From JBBTQS01 sp964627055 (GTDB taxonomy: Bacteria; Patescibacteriota; Patescibacteriia; Magasanikbacterales; JBBTQS01): 64,000 nucleotides of DNA. Below, one piece after another: positions 33,929-43,095 of the stretch; positions within the stretch are counted from its first letter, which is position 1, and each line of letters begins with the position of its first letter. Below the pieces are notes generated by a model that saw nothing but the letters and a program-made list of their open reading frames with translations, made no database searches and was not told where the DNA came from. The DNA lies in assembly GCA_964627055.1 (NCBI GenBank), contig CAZVGV010000001.1, positions 1 to 64,000 of the forward strand, in the 5' to 3' direction. The translations under genes were made by a program, and so were the position numbers.

Positions 33929-33956
33929 ATTCTACCGCGCACACCAACGATGTCAA
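33929..33956 (-). promoter_or_regulatory. Promoter of RNA B
   Basis: Minus strand TTGACA (33956-33951), a 16-bp spacer and TAGAAT (33934-33929). It begins only 7 bp after the U run that ends RNA A. Confidence 0.75.
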
Positions 33957-33962
33957 GCAAAC

Positions 33963-34257
33963 AAAAAGTGCCACCAAGGCGCAAGGCAGATGGGCATTGA
34001 ATGGAGGATGTAAGGACCAAGACAGATGCCCGGGGGTGCCCTGCGCCCTAGCGGCACAGGCTTGTGGTGATTGTCCATCGAGAAATGTGCGGAGAGGAAA
34101 CGATGGTGAGCAGCAACGCTACTCCCTGTCGCATCAGCGCCCTCAGCAGGTGATGTACAGCCGGAGCCGTTCATTCCTACGTCAGTTGCTACACACGTTC
34201 CATTTCGTGGTCCGTGCGCCCCTCTCCCCGCACCTTTCTCCATGGGATGAAAAGAAC
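33963..34257 (-). ncRNA. Candidate structured RNA A, between rpoB and ftsK
   Basis: About 295 nt on the minus strand. A 5' domain of about 170 nt is closed by a 21-bp helix with two mismatches and a GG bulge (34245-34221 with 34097-34075). Inside lie GTAGCAAC/GTTGCTGC (34192-34185 with 34117-34110) and a hairpin capped by the UNCG-type loop TCCG (34170-34157). The 3' domain is a 21-bp helix with four G-U pairs (34057-34037 with 33988-33968) around a GGGCAT/ATGCCC stem, followed by TTTTT (33967-33963). No RNase P, tmRNA, SRP or 6S signature was recognised. It has no credible reading frame. Confidence 0.72.
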
Positions 34258-34262
34258 GTCGG

Positions 34263-34291
34263 AATATACCACGCCCCTTGAGCCTTGTCAA
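34263..34291 (-). promoter_or_regulatory. Promoter of RNA A
   Basis: Minus strand TTGACA (34291-34286), a 17-bp spacer and TATATT (34268-34263). A perfect DnaA box TGTGGATAA (34314-34322) lies between it and the divergent rpoB promoter. Confidence 0.8.
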
Positions 34292-34339
34292 GTACCCAGT
34301 GGACATTACAAACTGTGGATAAATACTAGGTTATCCCAT

Positions 34340-34368
34340 TTGACAGGGACAAATCAGTGCCGTATAGT
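34340..34368 (+). promoter_or_regulatory. Promoter of rpoBC
   Basis: TTGACA (34340-34345), a 17-bp spacer and TATAGT (34363-34368), among the strongest promoters in the window. The start is near 34375. Confidence 0.85.
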
Positions 34369-34374
34369 AGTGCT

Positions 34375-34516
34375 CGACTCGCGGAGGAGCCTTTGGAACC
34401 TCTGCGTGCAAGGAAAATTCCATGTCAACCTTGCAGAAATTTGTCCAAAATTTGCGAGAATTTTAGAAAGAGCCCGATCGGTCGTCGGGTGATTTTTCGT
34501 ATTTACCCCCTTGCCT
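34375..34516 (+). promoter_or_regulatory. rpoB leader with attenuator-like terminator
   Basis: The 142-nt leader contains hairpin 1 (GCGGAGG/CCTCTGC, about 34381-34405), hairpin 2 (TGCAAGG/CCTTGCA, about 34407-34436) and a terminator-like stem CCCGA/TCGGG followed by TGATTTTT (about 34472-34498), 20 nt before the ATG. This suggests transcription attenuation controlling RNA polymerase synthesis. No rplJ/rplL leader proteins are nearby. Confidence 0.6.
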
Positions 34517-37500
34517 ATGCAGTACAAGCGCAACCGCAACATGGCGGCAGAGCGGAAGTATTTCACCTCCGTTCTCCCAGCGATGGAGACACCGGATCTG
34601 ATTCAGATCCAAAACACGTCGTACAAGTGGTTCTTCGACAAGGGGATCCGCGAATTGTTCGAGGAAATTTCCCCGATCAAGGATTTCACAGGCCGTGACC
34701 TGGCGCTTTCGTTTGAGGATTACTACCTCGACGAGCCGAAGTTCGACGAAATGCAGTGCCGAAAGAAGAACATCACGTTCGAGGCACCACTTCGCGTCAA
34801 GACACGTCTTGTGAACAACCGCACCAAGGACGAGAAGGTGCAGGAAGTGTATTTGGGCGATGTACCTATCATGACTGACCGCGGTACCTTCATTGTGAAC
34901 GGTATCGAACGTGTCATTGTTTCGCAGCTTATTCGCTCCCCAGGTGCGTTCTTCACCTCTGAGAACGTACGTGGACGCAAGTTCTACGGCGCAAAAATCA
35001 TCCCAAACCGCGGTGCTTGGATCGAAATCGAAACCGACAGCAACAACGTACTTTGGGTAAAGGTAGACCGTAAGCGTAAGGTGGCTGCAACCACGCTCTT
35101 GCGTGCGTTTGGCTACTCGGAATCTGAAGAAATCCGCAAGCTCCTCAAGGACGTTAACACCCACCCACAGATTGACTACGTCGAGGCAACGCTCAAGAAG
35201 GACTCTGCAAGCAACGAAGATGAAGGTCTCCAGGAAGTATACAAGCGTATTCGTCCAGGTGATCTCGCAACCGTAGACAACGCACGCTCGCTCATCCACG
35301 CGATGTTCTTCAACTTCGATCGCTACGATCTCGGTCGCGTGGGTCGCTACAAGATGAATGAGCGCTTCTCCATGCCAACAGTTGAGGCAGACCTCGAAGG
35401 CAAGGCAGCGCGCACGACCCGTATTCTCACTAAGGAAGATATTCTTCGTATCATTCGCGAAGTGATCCGTCTCAATGTGAGCCAGGAAGAAGCGGATGAT
35501 ATTGACCACCTGGGCAACCGTCGCATCCGTGCGATTGGTGAGCTTGTACAGAACCGTTTCCGTATCGGTCTCTCTCGCATGGAGCGCATTGTGAAGGATC
35601 GCATGAGCACCTACGAGATTGAAGGACTCACTCCAAGCAAACTTATCAACGCTCGCCCAGTGATCGGCGCAGTGCGTGAGTTCTTTATGAGCTCGCAGCT
35701 TTCGCAGTTCATGGACCAGACCAACCCACTTGCAGAACTTGAACATAAGCGCCGTCTTTCGGCTCTTGGGCCTGGTGGTCTCTCCCGCGATCGTGCAGGG
35801 TTCGATGTTCGTGACGTGCACCCAACGCACTACGGACGTATTTGTCCTATTGCAACTCCTGAAGGACCGAACATTGGTCTTGTAGGTCACCTTGCTTCAT
35901 ATGCAATCGTGAATGACTACGGATTCATTGAGACTCCGTACCGTAAGGTAGTACAAGAGAAGGGTCGCGCACGCGTGACCGATGAAATCGTATACCTCAA
36001 CGCATTCCAGGAAGAGAAGTCGGTAACCACTATTGCAACGACACCAGTAGATGAAAAGGGATACTTCATTGATACAAAGGCCCCAGTTCGCCGTCACGGT
36101 GAGCCAGGGTTCGAAGATGTGACCAACATCGACTACATGGATGTAGCAAGCAACCAGATTATCTCGATTGCTACCTCCATGATTCCGTTCCTTGAGCACG
36201 ACGATGCAACGCGTGCGCTCATGGGAACGAACATGCAACGTCAGGCAGTACCATGTATCACACCAGACGCTCCATTTGTTGGAACGGGTGTAGAAAAGAC
36301 TGCTGCGCGCTACTCTGGCCACGTACTCTTTGCAGAGGAAGATGGTGAAGTGGTGTCGGTAGATGGTACGCAGGTAACGATCAAGTACAAGAAGAAGGGT
36401 GAGAAGAAGATCGTGCTTAACAAGTACTTGCGCAGCAACCACTCCACCGCAATCAACCAGCGTCCTATTGTACGCCCTGGTCAGAAGGTGAAGGCGGGTG
36501 ACGCACTTGTAGATGGACCATCCACAGAGAACGGTGAACTTGCTCTTGGTCAGAACGTACTTGTGGCATACATGGTTTGGGATGGCTTCAACTACGAAGA
36601 CGCTGTCATTATTTCTGAGCGTCTCGTACACAACGATCGATTCACCTCGATTCACATCGAGGACTACATGGTCGATGTGCGCGAAACCAAGCTCGGGCCT
36701 GAAATGGTTACCTCTGATATCCCGAACGTTTCGGAAGAGAAGCTGAAGAACCTCGACTCCGAAGGTGTTGTCCGCATCGGTGCAGAAGTGAAGTCCGGCG
36801 ACATCCTCGTAGGTAAGATCACACCAAAGGGCGAAACCGAACTTTCTGCGGAAGAAAAGCTACTTCGCGCGATCTTCGGTGAAAAGGCACGTGATGTACG
36901 TGACTCTTCGAAGTACCTCGAACACGGTGAACACGGTAAGGTAATCGAGATCAAGACCTTCAGTGCAGACGACGGCGACAAATTGCAGCCAGGTGTTATC
37001 AAGCAGCTCCAGGTTACGGTTGCTGACATGCGTAAGGTGCAGGTAGGTGACAAGGTTGCAGGTCGCCACGGTAACAAGGGTGTTATTTCCCGCGTTGTTC
37101 CAGTGGAAGACATGCCATTCCTTCCAGATGGTACACCTGTAGACATTATTCTCTCGCCGCTGGGTGTCATCTCGCGTATGAACCTCGGTCAGATTCTCGA
37201 GAACCATGCAGGTCTTGCAGCAAATGCGCATGGTCATCGCGTAGCTACGCCACCACTTAACGGTCTTACTGAAGAGCAGATCAAGGAGTTGCTTGAGAAG
37301 GCAGGCTTGCCAGTAAATGGTCAGGCGCAGCTTCTCGACGGCCGCACCGGTGAACCGTTTGATCACAAGACAACGGTTGGATACACGTACGTGCTCAAGC
37401 TCAACCACATGGTTGAAGACAAGATTCACCAGCGTTCTATCGGACCATACTCGCTCGTATCGCAGCAGCCACTTGGTGGTAAGGCACAGTTTGGTGGTCA

Positions 37501-37795
37501 GCGCTTCGGAGAAATGGAAGTGTGGGCACTTGAAGCGTACGGTGCTGCAAATACCTTGCAGGAAATTCTTACGATCAAGTCAGACGATGTTCCAGGCCGC
37601 AGCAAGGCATACGAATCAATTATCAAGGGCGAATCCATCACGCGCATCAACATTCCAGAATCCTTCCACGTACTTACACGTGAATTGAAGGGTCTCTGTC
37701 TCGATGTTGAATTGCTCAAGCGCGATGGCGACACGTATACCCCGCTCACCGAAGAGGAAGAGATGGGTGCATACGATGAAGATCGTTCACGCTAA
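34517..37795 (+). CDS. rpoB: RNA polymerase beta subunit
   Basis: 1092 aa, short because the lineage-specific insertions of larger RpoB proteins are missing. SQLIRSPGAFFTSEN, SSQLSQFMDQTNPLAELEHKRRLSALGPGG (rifampicin-site region), GHLASYAIVNDYGFIETPYR, GNKGVISRVVPVEDMPFLPDG and the C-terminal GGKAQFGGQRFGEMEVWALEA are intact. In the Rif region the usual residues are kept. The start is ATG 34517; the TTG two codons upstream is not needed. rpoC follows after 11 bp. Confidence 0.98.
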   Translation: MQYKRNRNMAAERKYFTSVLPAMETPDLIQIQNTSYKWFFDKGIRELFEEISPIKDFTGRDLALSFEDYYLDEPKFDEMQCRKKNITFEAPLRVKTRLVNNRTKDEKVQEVYLGDVPIMTDRGTFIVNGIERVIVSQLIRSPGAFFTSENVRGRKFYGAKIIPNRGAWIEIETDSNNVLWVKVDRKRKVAATTLLRAFGYSESEEIRKLLKDVNTHPQIDYVEATLKKDSASNEDEGLQEVYKRIRPGDLATVDNARSLIHAMFFNFDRYDLGRVGRYKMNERFSMPTVEADLEGKAARTTRILTKEDILRIIREVIRLNVSQEEADDIDHLGNRRIRAIGELVQNRFRIGLSRMERIVKDRMSTYEIEGLTPSKLINARPVIGAVREFFMSSQLSQFMDQTNPLAELEHKRRLSALGPGGLSRDRAGFDVRDVHPTHYGRICPIATPEGPNIGLVGHLASYAIVNDYGFIETPYRKVVQEKGRARVTDEIVYLNAFQEEKSVTTIATTPVDEKGYFIDTKAPVRRHGEPGFEDVTNIDYMDVASNQIISIATSMIPFLEHDDATRALMGTNMQRQAVPCITPDAPFVGTGVEKTAARYSGHVLFAEEDGEVVSVDGTQVTIKYKKKGEKKIVLNKYLRSNHSTAINQRPIVRPGQKVKAGDALVDGPSTENGELALGQNVLVAYMVWDGFNYEDAVIISERLVHNDRFTSIHIEDYMVDVRETKLGPEMVTSDIPNVSEEKLKNLDSEGVVRIGAEVKSGDILVGKITPKGETELSAEEKLLRAIFGEKARDVRDSSKYLEHGEHGKVIEIKTFSADDGDKLQPGVIKQLQVTVADMRKVQVGDKVAGRHGNKGVISRVVPVEDMPFLPDGTPVDIILSPLGVISRMNLGQILENHAGLAANAHGHRVATPPLNGLTEEQIKELLEKAGLPVNGQAQLLDGRTGEPFDHKTTVGYTYVLKLNHMVEDKIHQRSIGPYSLVSQQPLGGKAQFGGQRFGEMEVWALEAYGAANTLQEILTIKSDDVPGRSKAYESIIKGESITRINIPESFHVLTRELKGLCLDVELLKRDGDTYTPLTEEEEMGAYDEDRSR

Positions 37796-37806
37796 CGCTC
37801 ACCACT

Positions 37807-40800
37807 ATGATGCATACCGATACAATGCACACCATGGAATTTGACGCGATTCGCTTGCGCGTCGCTTCCCCCGAAGTTATTCGCGGTTGGAGCAGTGGTG
37901 AAGTTGCAAAGCCAGAAACCATCAACTACCGCACCCAGAAGCCAGAAAAGGGCGGTCTCTTCGCCGAAGAAATCTTCGGACCAACGAAGGATTGGGAGTG
38001 TTACTGTGGTAAGTACAAGAAGATCCGCTACAAGGGGATTGTGTGTGACAAGTGTGGTGTAGAAGTGACGCACTCGTTGGTTCGCCGCGAGCGCATGGGC
38101 CACATCGAACTTGCTGCACCAGTGGCACATATCTGGTTCCTCCGCTCGATTCCGTCGAAGATTGGTACTATTTTGGATCTCTCTATTCAGACATTGGAGA
38201 AGGTGATTTACTTCGCCAACTTCATCGTGACTGATGTAGATACAAAGTTGCAGGAGGAGACGCTTGAGATGCTCAAGGAAGAATACAAGAGCAAGCGCAA
38301 GCAGATCATGGGCGAGTTCAAGCAGAAGGCAGATGCAGCGCGCGAGAAGAAGGGCGACGTAACAGCGGTAGAGAAGGAAGGCGAAGAAACGCTTGCAGCA
38401 CTTGAAGAGGATTACGTGCTCACGGAGCGCGAAATCAAAGAGCTTGCTCCATTGCGCATTCTCTCCGAGACAGACTACCAGGAGTTGTCCATGCGTTATG
38501 GTCATATCTTTGATGCACAGATCGGTGCAGATGCAATTCAGTATCTCTTGAAGCGTCTCGACATTCCGAAGACCATTGAAGCACTTGAAGTAGAAGTGAA
38601 GGAGAACAAGACAGCAAAGCGCGATAAGTTGATCCGCCGTCTCAAGCTCCTCAAGTCACTTCACATCAACGAGATCTCTCCTTGGTGGATGATCCTCAAC
38701 GTGATTCCGGTGATCCCACCAGACTTGCGTCCGATGGTTGCGCTCGACGGTGGACGATTTGCTACGTCTGACCTTAACGATCTCTATCGCCGTGTAATCA
38801 ACCGCAACAATCGTCTCAAGCGCTTGCTCGAACTCAATGCGCCAGAAGTTATTGTGCGCAACGAAAAGCGCATGTTGCAGGAGGCTATCGACGCGCTCAT
38901 CGACAACGATGCACGTCGCAGCAAGACCGTTACAGCGTCGACCGGTCAGCGCCGCAAGCTTCGCTCCATTGCTGACCTTCTCAAGGGTAAGCAGGGACGC
39001 TTCCGCCAGAACTTGCTTGGTAAGCGTACTGACTACTCTGGACGTTCGGTAATCGTTGTAGGTCCGAACATGCAGATGAATGAGTGTGGTATTCCAAAGC
39101 GCATGGCATTGGAACTCTTCAAGCCATTCGTGATGAGTGAAATCATCAAGCGCGGTCATGCACACAACGTTCGCTCTGCATCACGATTTATCGAGGCAGA
39201 TCACGATGAAGTGTGGGACATTCTTGAAGAAGTGACAGCGAATACGCGCGTACTTCTCAACCGTGCTCCGACCCTTCACCGTCTCGGTATCCAGGCATTC
39301 AAGCCACGTCTCATTGAAGGTAAGGCAATTCGTATCCATCCGCTCGTATGTACTGCGTTCAACGCTGACTTCGACGGTGACCAAATGGCTGTGCACGTAC
39401 CACTTACCGAACAGGCAAAGTGGGAAGCGGAGCATCTCATGGCAGCAGAGCGCAACATTTTGAAGCCTGCAACTGGTCAGCCAATTGCAACACCAAAGCA
39501 GGACATCGTGCTCGGTGCATTCTACATGACCACTATGCGCCCTGTAGAAGCTGATGTGCCGAAGGAAAAGATGAAGCGTTTTTCCTCTGTGCAGGAAGCC
39601 CGCCTCGCATACAAGATGCGCATTATCGCACTCCAGCAGCCTATCGAAGTGTACTTCGACGGCGCTGATTGCAAGCGCATTGGTGAAGGTGTGCCAACAC
39701 GCATGGTGACCACGATTGGTCGCGTTGCGTTCAACGATGTGTTGCCAGCATCCCTTCCTTGGTACAACGAAGTAGTTACTGCAAAGAAGCTTGGTACGAT
39801 CGTTCGTCTCGTGCTCGAAAAGGAAGGTGTAGAGAACACCGCACGCATGCTCGACGGTATTAAGGATCTTGGGTTCAAGTATGTAACCAAGTCTGGATAC
39901 TCGCTCGGTATGGACGACTTCCCACGTGTTCCAGAAAAGCAGGCGTTGCTCGACGAAGGTGACAACTCCGTTGCCGAGATCGAAGAGCAGTACCAGGATG
40001 GTCTTCTCACCCAGAACGAACGCTACACGAAGATCATCGGTGTTTGGACAGATATCAAGGATCGCGTTTTGAAGCACAACCGTAACTCGCTCCACCCATT
40101 TGGACCAGTATTTGCCATGATTGAATCAGGTGCTCGTGGTTCATGGGGACAGCTGGGTCAGGTGATTGGTATGAAGGGTCTCGTAAGTAACCCAGCTGGT
40201 GACATTATCGAACTTCCAGTAAAGGGTAACTTCAAAGAAGGCTTCTCGGTACTTGAGTTCTTCATCTCGTCCCACGGTGTACGTAAGGGTCTTACTGATA
40301 CTGCGCTTCGTACCGCTAACGCTGGATACCTCACACGCCGTCTCGTAGACGTTGCACAGGATGTAGTGGTATTGGCTGAGGACTGCGGCACACTCGAGGG
40401 AGTTATCGTGACTCGCGAAGAGTCTGAGCGCGAAATGGGTGAAACACTCTCCGAGCGTGTACAGGGACGCTATACCATGTCTGATGTCGTGAACCCACAG
40501 ACGAAGCAGCTCATTGTTGCAGGTGGCGAGATGATTCTCGAACCACATGCACGTGAACTCGAAGCGTCTGGTGTACAGGAAGTACACGTACGCACTGTCT
40601 TCAAGTGTCTCTTGCCTAAGGGTGTGTGCTCGCGTTGCTACGGCGTGGATATGGCGCATAACAAGCCAGCACAGATGGGTACCGCTGTTGGTATCATCGC
40701 TGCGCAGTCAATCGGTGAACCTGGTACACAGCTCACCATGCGTACCTTCCATACTGGTGGTGTCGCAGGACAGGACATTACACAGGGTCTTCCACGTGTA

Positions 40801-41787
40801 GACGAACTCTTCGAAGCTCGCTCACCGAAGAAGAAGGCATTTGTGGCAGAAGTTGGTGGTATCGCACACATTGAATCTGCAGAAGGCAAGATCATCGAGC
40901 ATAATGGAAAGCGTATCTTCGAAGGCCGCCGTGGTCAGAAGATCGTGAACATTGCGTACGATGGTGTGCGCGAAGATTCATTCCCAGTTACAGACAAGGA
41001 TACGATCCATGCTATTGATGGTAAGGGTGTTGCCGCAGGCGATCTTCTCATCGAGAAGGCTGATGGTACCAAGATCGTGGCTCCAATCGCAGGGATGATC
41101 CGCGTGCAGAAGAAGGCGGTTACGCTTTCAGGAACTGGTTCGACCAGCAAGGAGTACATCATCCCATTGGGATTCAAGATTCTTGTGTCCGAGGGTGACA
41201 TGGTGAACGTCGGTGATGCACTTACCGAAGGTCACATGGATCTCCAGCAGCTCTTCGAACTCAAGGGCAAGGAAGCAGTCCAGCGCTACATCCTCAAGGA
41301 AATTCAGGACATCTACGCTTCGCAGGGTCAGAAGCTCAATGACAAGCACATTGAGATCATTATCCGCTCGATGTTCTCCCGCGTACTTGTTGAAGACGCT
41401 GGTGACACCGATCTTATCCCAGGTGAAGTGGTAGAAAAGGCACAGTGGTCTGCAGCAAACGCAGAGCTCGAGAAGGGACAGAAGAAGGCAGTAGTGAAGG
41501 AATTGTTCCTCGGTATCTCTCGTGTTTCGCTCTCGACCCAGAGCTTCCTCTCATCCGCATCATTCCAGGAGACTGCAAAGGTGCTCATCAATGCAGCAGT
41601 TACCGGAAAGGTGGACTACCTCGAAGGTCTCAAGGAAAACGTTATCATCGGTCGTAAGATCCCAGCTGGTACTGGTTTCTCCGGTGGCATCAGTGCGCAA
41701 GAACTTGCAACCGCAGCTCGCGGATTCAAGTCTGCAGCAGCGATGGCCTACGCAGAAGCAGCCCCAGAGGCACCTGCAGCCGAATAA
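37807..41787 (+). CDS. rpoC: RNA polymerase beta' subunit
   Basis: 1326 aa. The N-terminal zinc ribbon (CYCGKYK and CDKCGVEV near residues 60-80), the catalytic NADFDGDQMAVH loop (near 517) that holds the active-site Mg2+, the bridge-helix region and a second zinc site (CLLPKGVCSRCYG near 936) are visible. The C-terminal 40 residues are Ala/Glu-rich. Several Met codons lie at the start; the conserved part begins at MEFDAIRLRVAS (37834), so the first nine residues may not be used. Same operon as rpoB. Confidence 0.98.
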   Translation: MMHTDTMHTMEFDAIRLRVASPEVIRGWSSGEVAKPETINYRTQKPEKGGLFAEEIFGPTKDWECYCGKYKKIRYKGIVCDKCGVEVTHSLVRRERMGHIELAAPVAHIWFLRSIPSKIGTILDLSIQTLEKVIYFANFIVTDVDTKLQEETLEMLKEEYKSKRKQIMGEFKQKADAAREKKGDVTAVEKEGEETLAALEEDYVLTEREIKELAPLRILSETDYQELSMRYGHIFDAQIGADAIQYLLKRLDIPKTIEALEVEVKENKTAKRDKLIRRLKLLKSLHINEISPWWMILNVIPVIPPDLRPMVALDGGRFATSDLNDLYRRVINRNNRLKRLLELNAPEVIVRNEKRMLQEAIDALIDNDARRSKTVTASTGQRRKLRSIADLLKGKQGRFRQNLLGKRTDYSGRSVIVVGPNMQMNECGIPKRMALELFKPFVMSEIIKRGHAHNVRSASRFIEADHDEVWDILEEVTANTRVLLNRAPTLHRLGIQAFKPRLIEGKAIRIHPLVCTAFNADFDGDQMAVHVPLTEQAKWEAEHLMAAERNILKPATGQPIATPKQDIVLGAFYMTTMRPVEADVPKEKMKRFSSVQEARLAYKMRIIALQQPIEVYFDGADCKRIGEGVPTRMVTTIGRVAFNDVLPASLPWYNEVVTAKKLGTIVRLVLEKEGVENTARMLDGIKDLGFKYVTKSGYSLGMDDFPRVPEKQALLDEGDNSVAEIEEQYQDGLLTQNERYTKIIGVWTDIKDRVLKHNRNSLHPFGPVFAMIESGARGSWGQLGQVIGMKGLVSNPAGDIIELPVKGNFKEGFSVLEFFISSHGVRKGLTDTALRTANAGYLTRRLVDVAQDVVVLAEDCGTLEGVIVTREESEREMGETLSERVQGRYTMSDVVNPQTKQLIVAGGEMILEPHARELEASGVQEVHVRTVFKCLLPKGVCSRCYGVDMAHNKPAQMGTAVGIIAAQSIGEPGTQLTMRTFHTGGVAGQDITQGLPRVDELFEARSPKKKAFVAEVGGIAHIESAEGKIIEHNGKRIFEGRRGQKIVNIAYDGVREDSFPVTDKDTIHAIDGKGVAAGDLLIEKADGTKIVAPIAGMIRVQKKAVTLSGTGSTSKEYIIPLGFKILVSEGDMVNVGDALTEGHMDLQQLFELKGKEAVQRYILKEIQDIYASQGQKLNDKHIEIIIRSMFSRVLVEDAGDTDLIPGEVVEKAQWSAANAELEKGQKKAVVKELFLGISRVSLSTQSFLSSASFQETAKVLINAAVTGKVDYLEGLKENVIIGRKIPAGTGFSGGISAQELATAARGFKSAAAMAYAEAAPEAPAAE

Positions 41788-41804
41788 ACAAAACGTGCTA
41801 TATA

Positions 41805-41839
41805 CCAACACCCGCCCACAAGGCGGGTGTTGGCGTTTT
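41805..41839 (+). terminator. Terminator of rpoBC
   Basis: A 12-bp perfect stem (41805-41816 with 41822-41833), a 5-nt loop, then CGTTTTG. A promoter-like TTGGCG-17-TAAGGT for yebC begins in its right arm. Confidence 0.88.
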
Positions 41840-41876
41840 GCCTCCGAATTGCTAAGGTGTGGGTGAACCAAAAACT

Positions 41877-42608
41877 ATGTCAGGACACTCGAAGTGGCAC
41901 AACATTCAGGGACGTAAGGGCGCGCAGGACAAGCGTAAGGCTGCGGCGTTCACACGCGTGGCACGCGCAATCACGCTTGCAGCACGACAGGGTGGAGGAT
42001 CGATGGATACGAATTTTGCCCTGCGACTTGCCGTAGAGCAAGGACGAGAGGTGAACATGCCGAAGGACAATATTGATCGAGCTATTCGTAAGGGTACTGG
42101 TGAAGACAAGGACGGCGCCGTGCTTGAATCTGTCACGTACGAAGGATTTGGACCTGCGAAAGTTGCGGTCATTGTGGAGACACTCACAGACAATCGCAAT
42201 CGTACCGCGGCGGATGTGAAATCCATTTTCAATAAGGCTGGGGGAGCTGTGGGTGCACAGGGGAGTGTTTCGTGGCAGTTCCAGCATGTAGCGGTGGTGC
42301 GTGTGAGCGCAGAGAATACAGCGAAGATCGCAGATCGCGATACTGCTGAGTTGGCGCTCATTGATGCAGGTGCAGAAGACGTAACGTGGAACGACGAAGG
42401 ACTGACCGTACTCGGGCCGATTGAATCGTTACATCGCATGACCGAGGCTGTGCGGGCACTTGGTGTGTCACCAGACGCCGCTGCAATTGAGTGGCGCGCG
42501 AAGGAGACGGCTGCTGTACCAGAAGATTCGCGTGAAGCAGTGGAAGATTTTTTTGCTGCGCTGGATGAGTACGACGACGTGCAGGAGTGGTATACCAACG
42601 CTCAGTAG
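41877..42608 (+). CDS. yebC: YebC/PmpR family protein (DUF28)
   Basis: 243 aa from MSGHSKWHNIQGRKGAQDKRKA, the universal YebC opening. Further family blocks are NMPKDNIDRAIRKGTGE, YEGFGPAKVAVIVE and LTDNRNRTAADVKSIFNKAGG. Members were described as transcriptional regulators and, more recently, as factors that help ribosomes at difficult sequences. It sits directly upstream of ruvC with a 1-bp gap, a very common arrangement. Confidence 0.95.
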   Translation: MSGHSKWHNIQGRKGAQDKRKAAAFTRVARAITLAARQGGGSMDTNFALRLAVEQGREVNMPKDNIDRAIRKGTGEDKDGAVLESVTYEGFGPAKVAVIVETLTDNRNRTAADVKSIFNKAGGAVGAQGSVSWQFQHVAVVRVSAENTAKIADRDTAELALIDAGAEDVTWNDEGLTVLGPIESLHRMTEAVRALGVSPDAAAIEWRAKETAAVPEDSREAVEDFFAALDEYDDVQEWYTNAQ

Positions 42609-42609
42609 T

Positions 42610-43089
42610 GTGGCACGACGTATCCTCGGCATTGACCCTGGATTTGGCCGCATGGGCTATGCGGTAGTTGAGGAAGTAGGACGTGAACAGTTCTCGGTTC
42701 GCGCGTATGGCTGCATCGAGACGCAGAAGGAACAGCCGTTCCCACAGCGTCTCATTGAAATTGCCGATGCAACTGAGAAGCTGTTGGCTGAGTTCCAGCC
42801 AGAGTCTATGGCCATCGAGCAATTGTTCTTCAGCAAGAATGTTACGACAGGAATTAATGTAAGTCATGCACGTGGTGTAATCGTGTTGTGCGCAGCGCGT
42901 GCGGGTGTGAAGATTCTCGAATTTAACCCGCTACAAATCAAACAAATCATCACAGGCTACGGTGGTGCTAAGAAGGATCAGATGCAACGCATGGTGCAGG
43001 TGCTGCTGCGGCTCAAGGAGATGCCGAAGTCTGATGACGCGGCTGATGCGATTGCGGTAGCGCTTTGCGGATTTTTAGCGCGGGTGTAG
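42610..43089 (+). CDS. ruvC: Holliday junction resolvase RuvC
   Basis: 159 aa from GTG 42610 (VARRILGIDPGFGRMGYAV). The four acidic catalytic residues are visible in GIDPGFG, AIEQLFF, and DDAADAIAVAL near the C-terminus. RuvC cuts four-way junctions as a dimer, guided by RuvAB. Upstream in-frame codons overlap yebC and are excluded. ruvA and ruvB are not in the window. Confidence 0.95.
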   Translation: MARRILGIDPGFGRMGYAVVEEVGREQFSVRAYGCIETQKEQPFPQRLIEIADATEKLLAEFQPESMAIEQLFFSKNVTTGINVSHARGVIVLCAARAGVKILEFNPLQIKQIITGYGGAKKDQMQRMVQVLLRLKEMPKSDDAADAIAVALCGFLARV

Positions 43090-43095
43090 AACCGT

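Noticed and set aside
33957..34257. Plus-strand reading of the ftsK-rpoB gap as RNase P RNA because of a GAGGAAA word near 34094
   Set aside because: The rest of the conserved core is absent, and helix wobbles, promoter and U run all support the minus strand.
34463..35890. Long minus-strand open frame opposite rpoB
   Set aside because: It mirrors codon bias of rpoB, contains no family motifs and lies wholly inside a certain gene.
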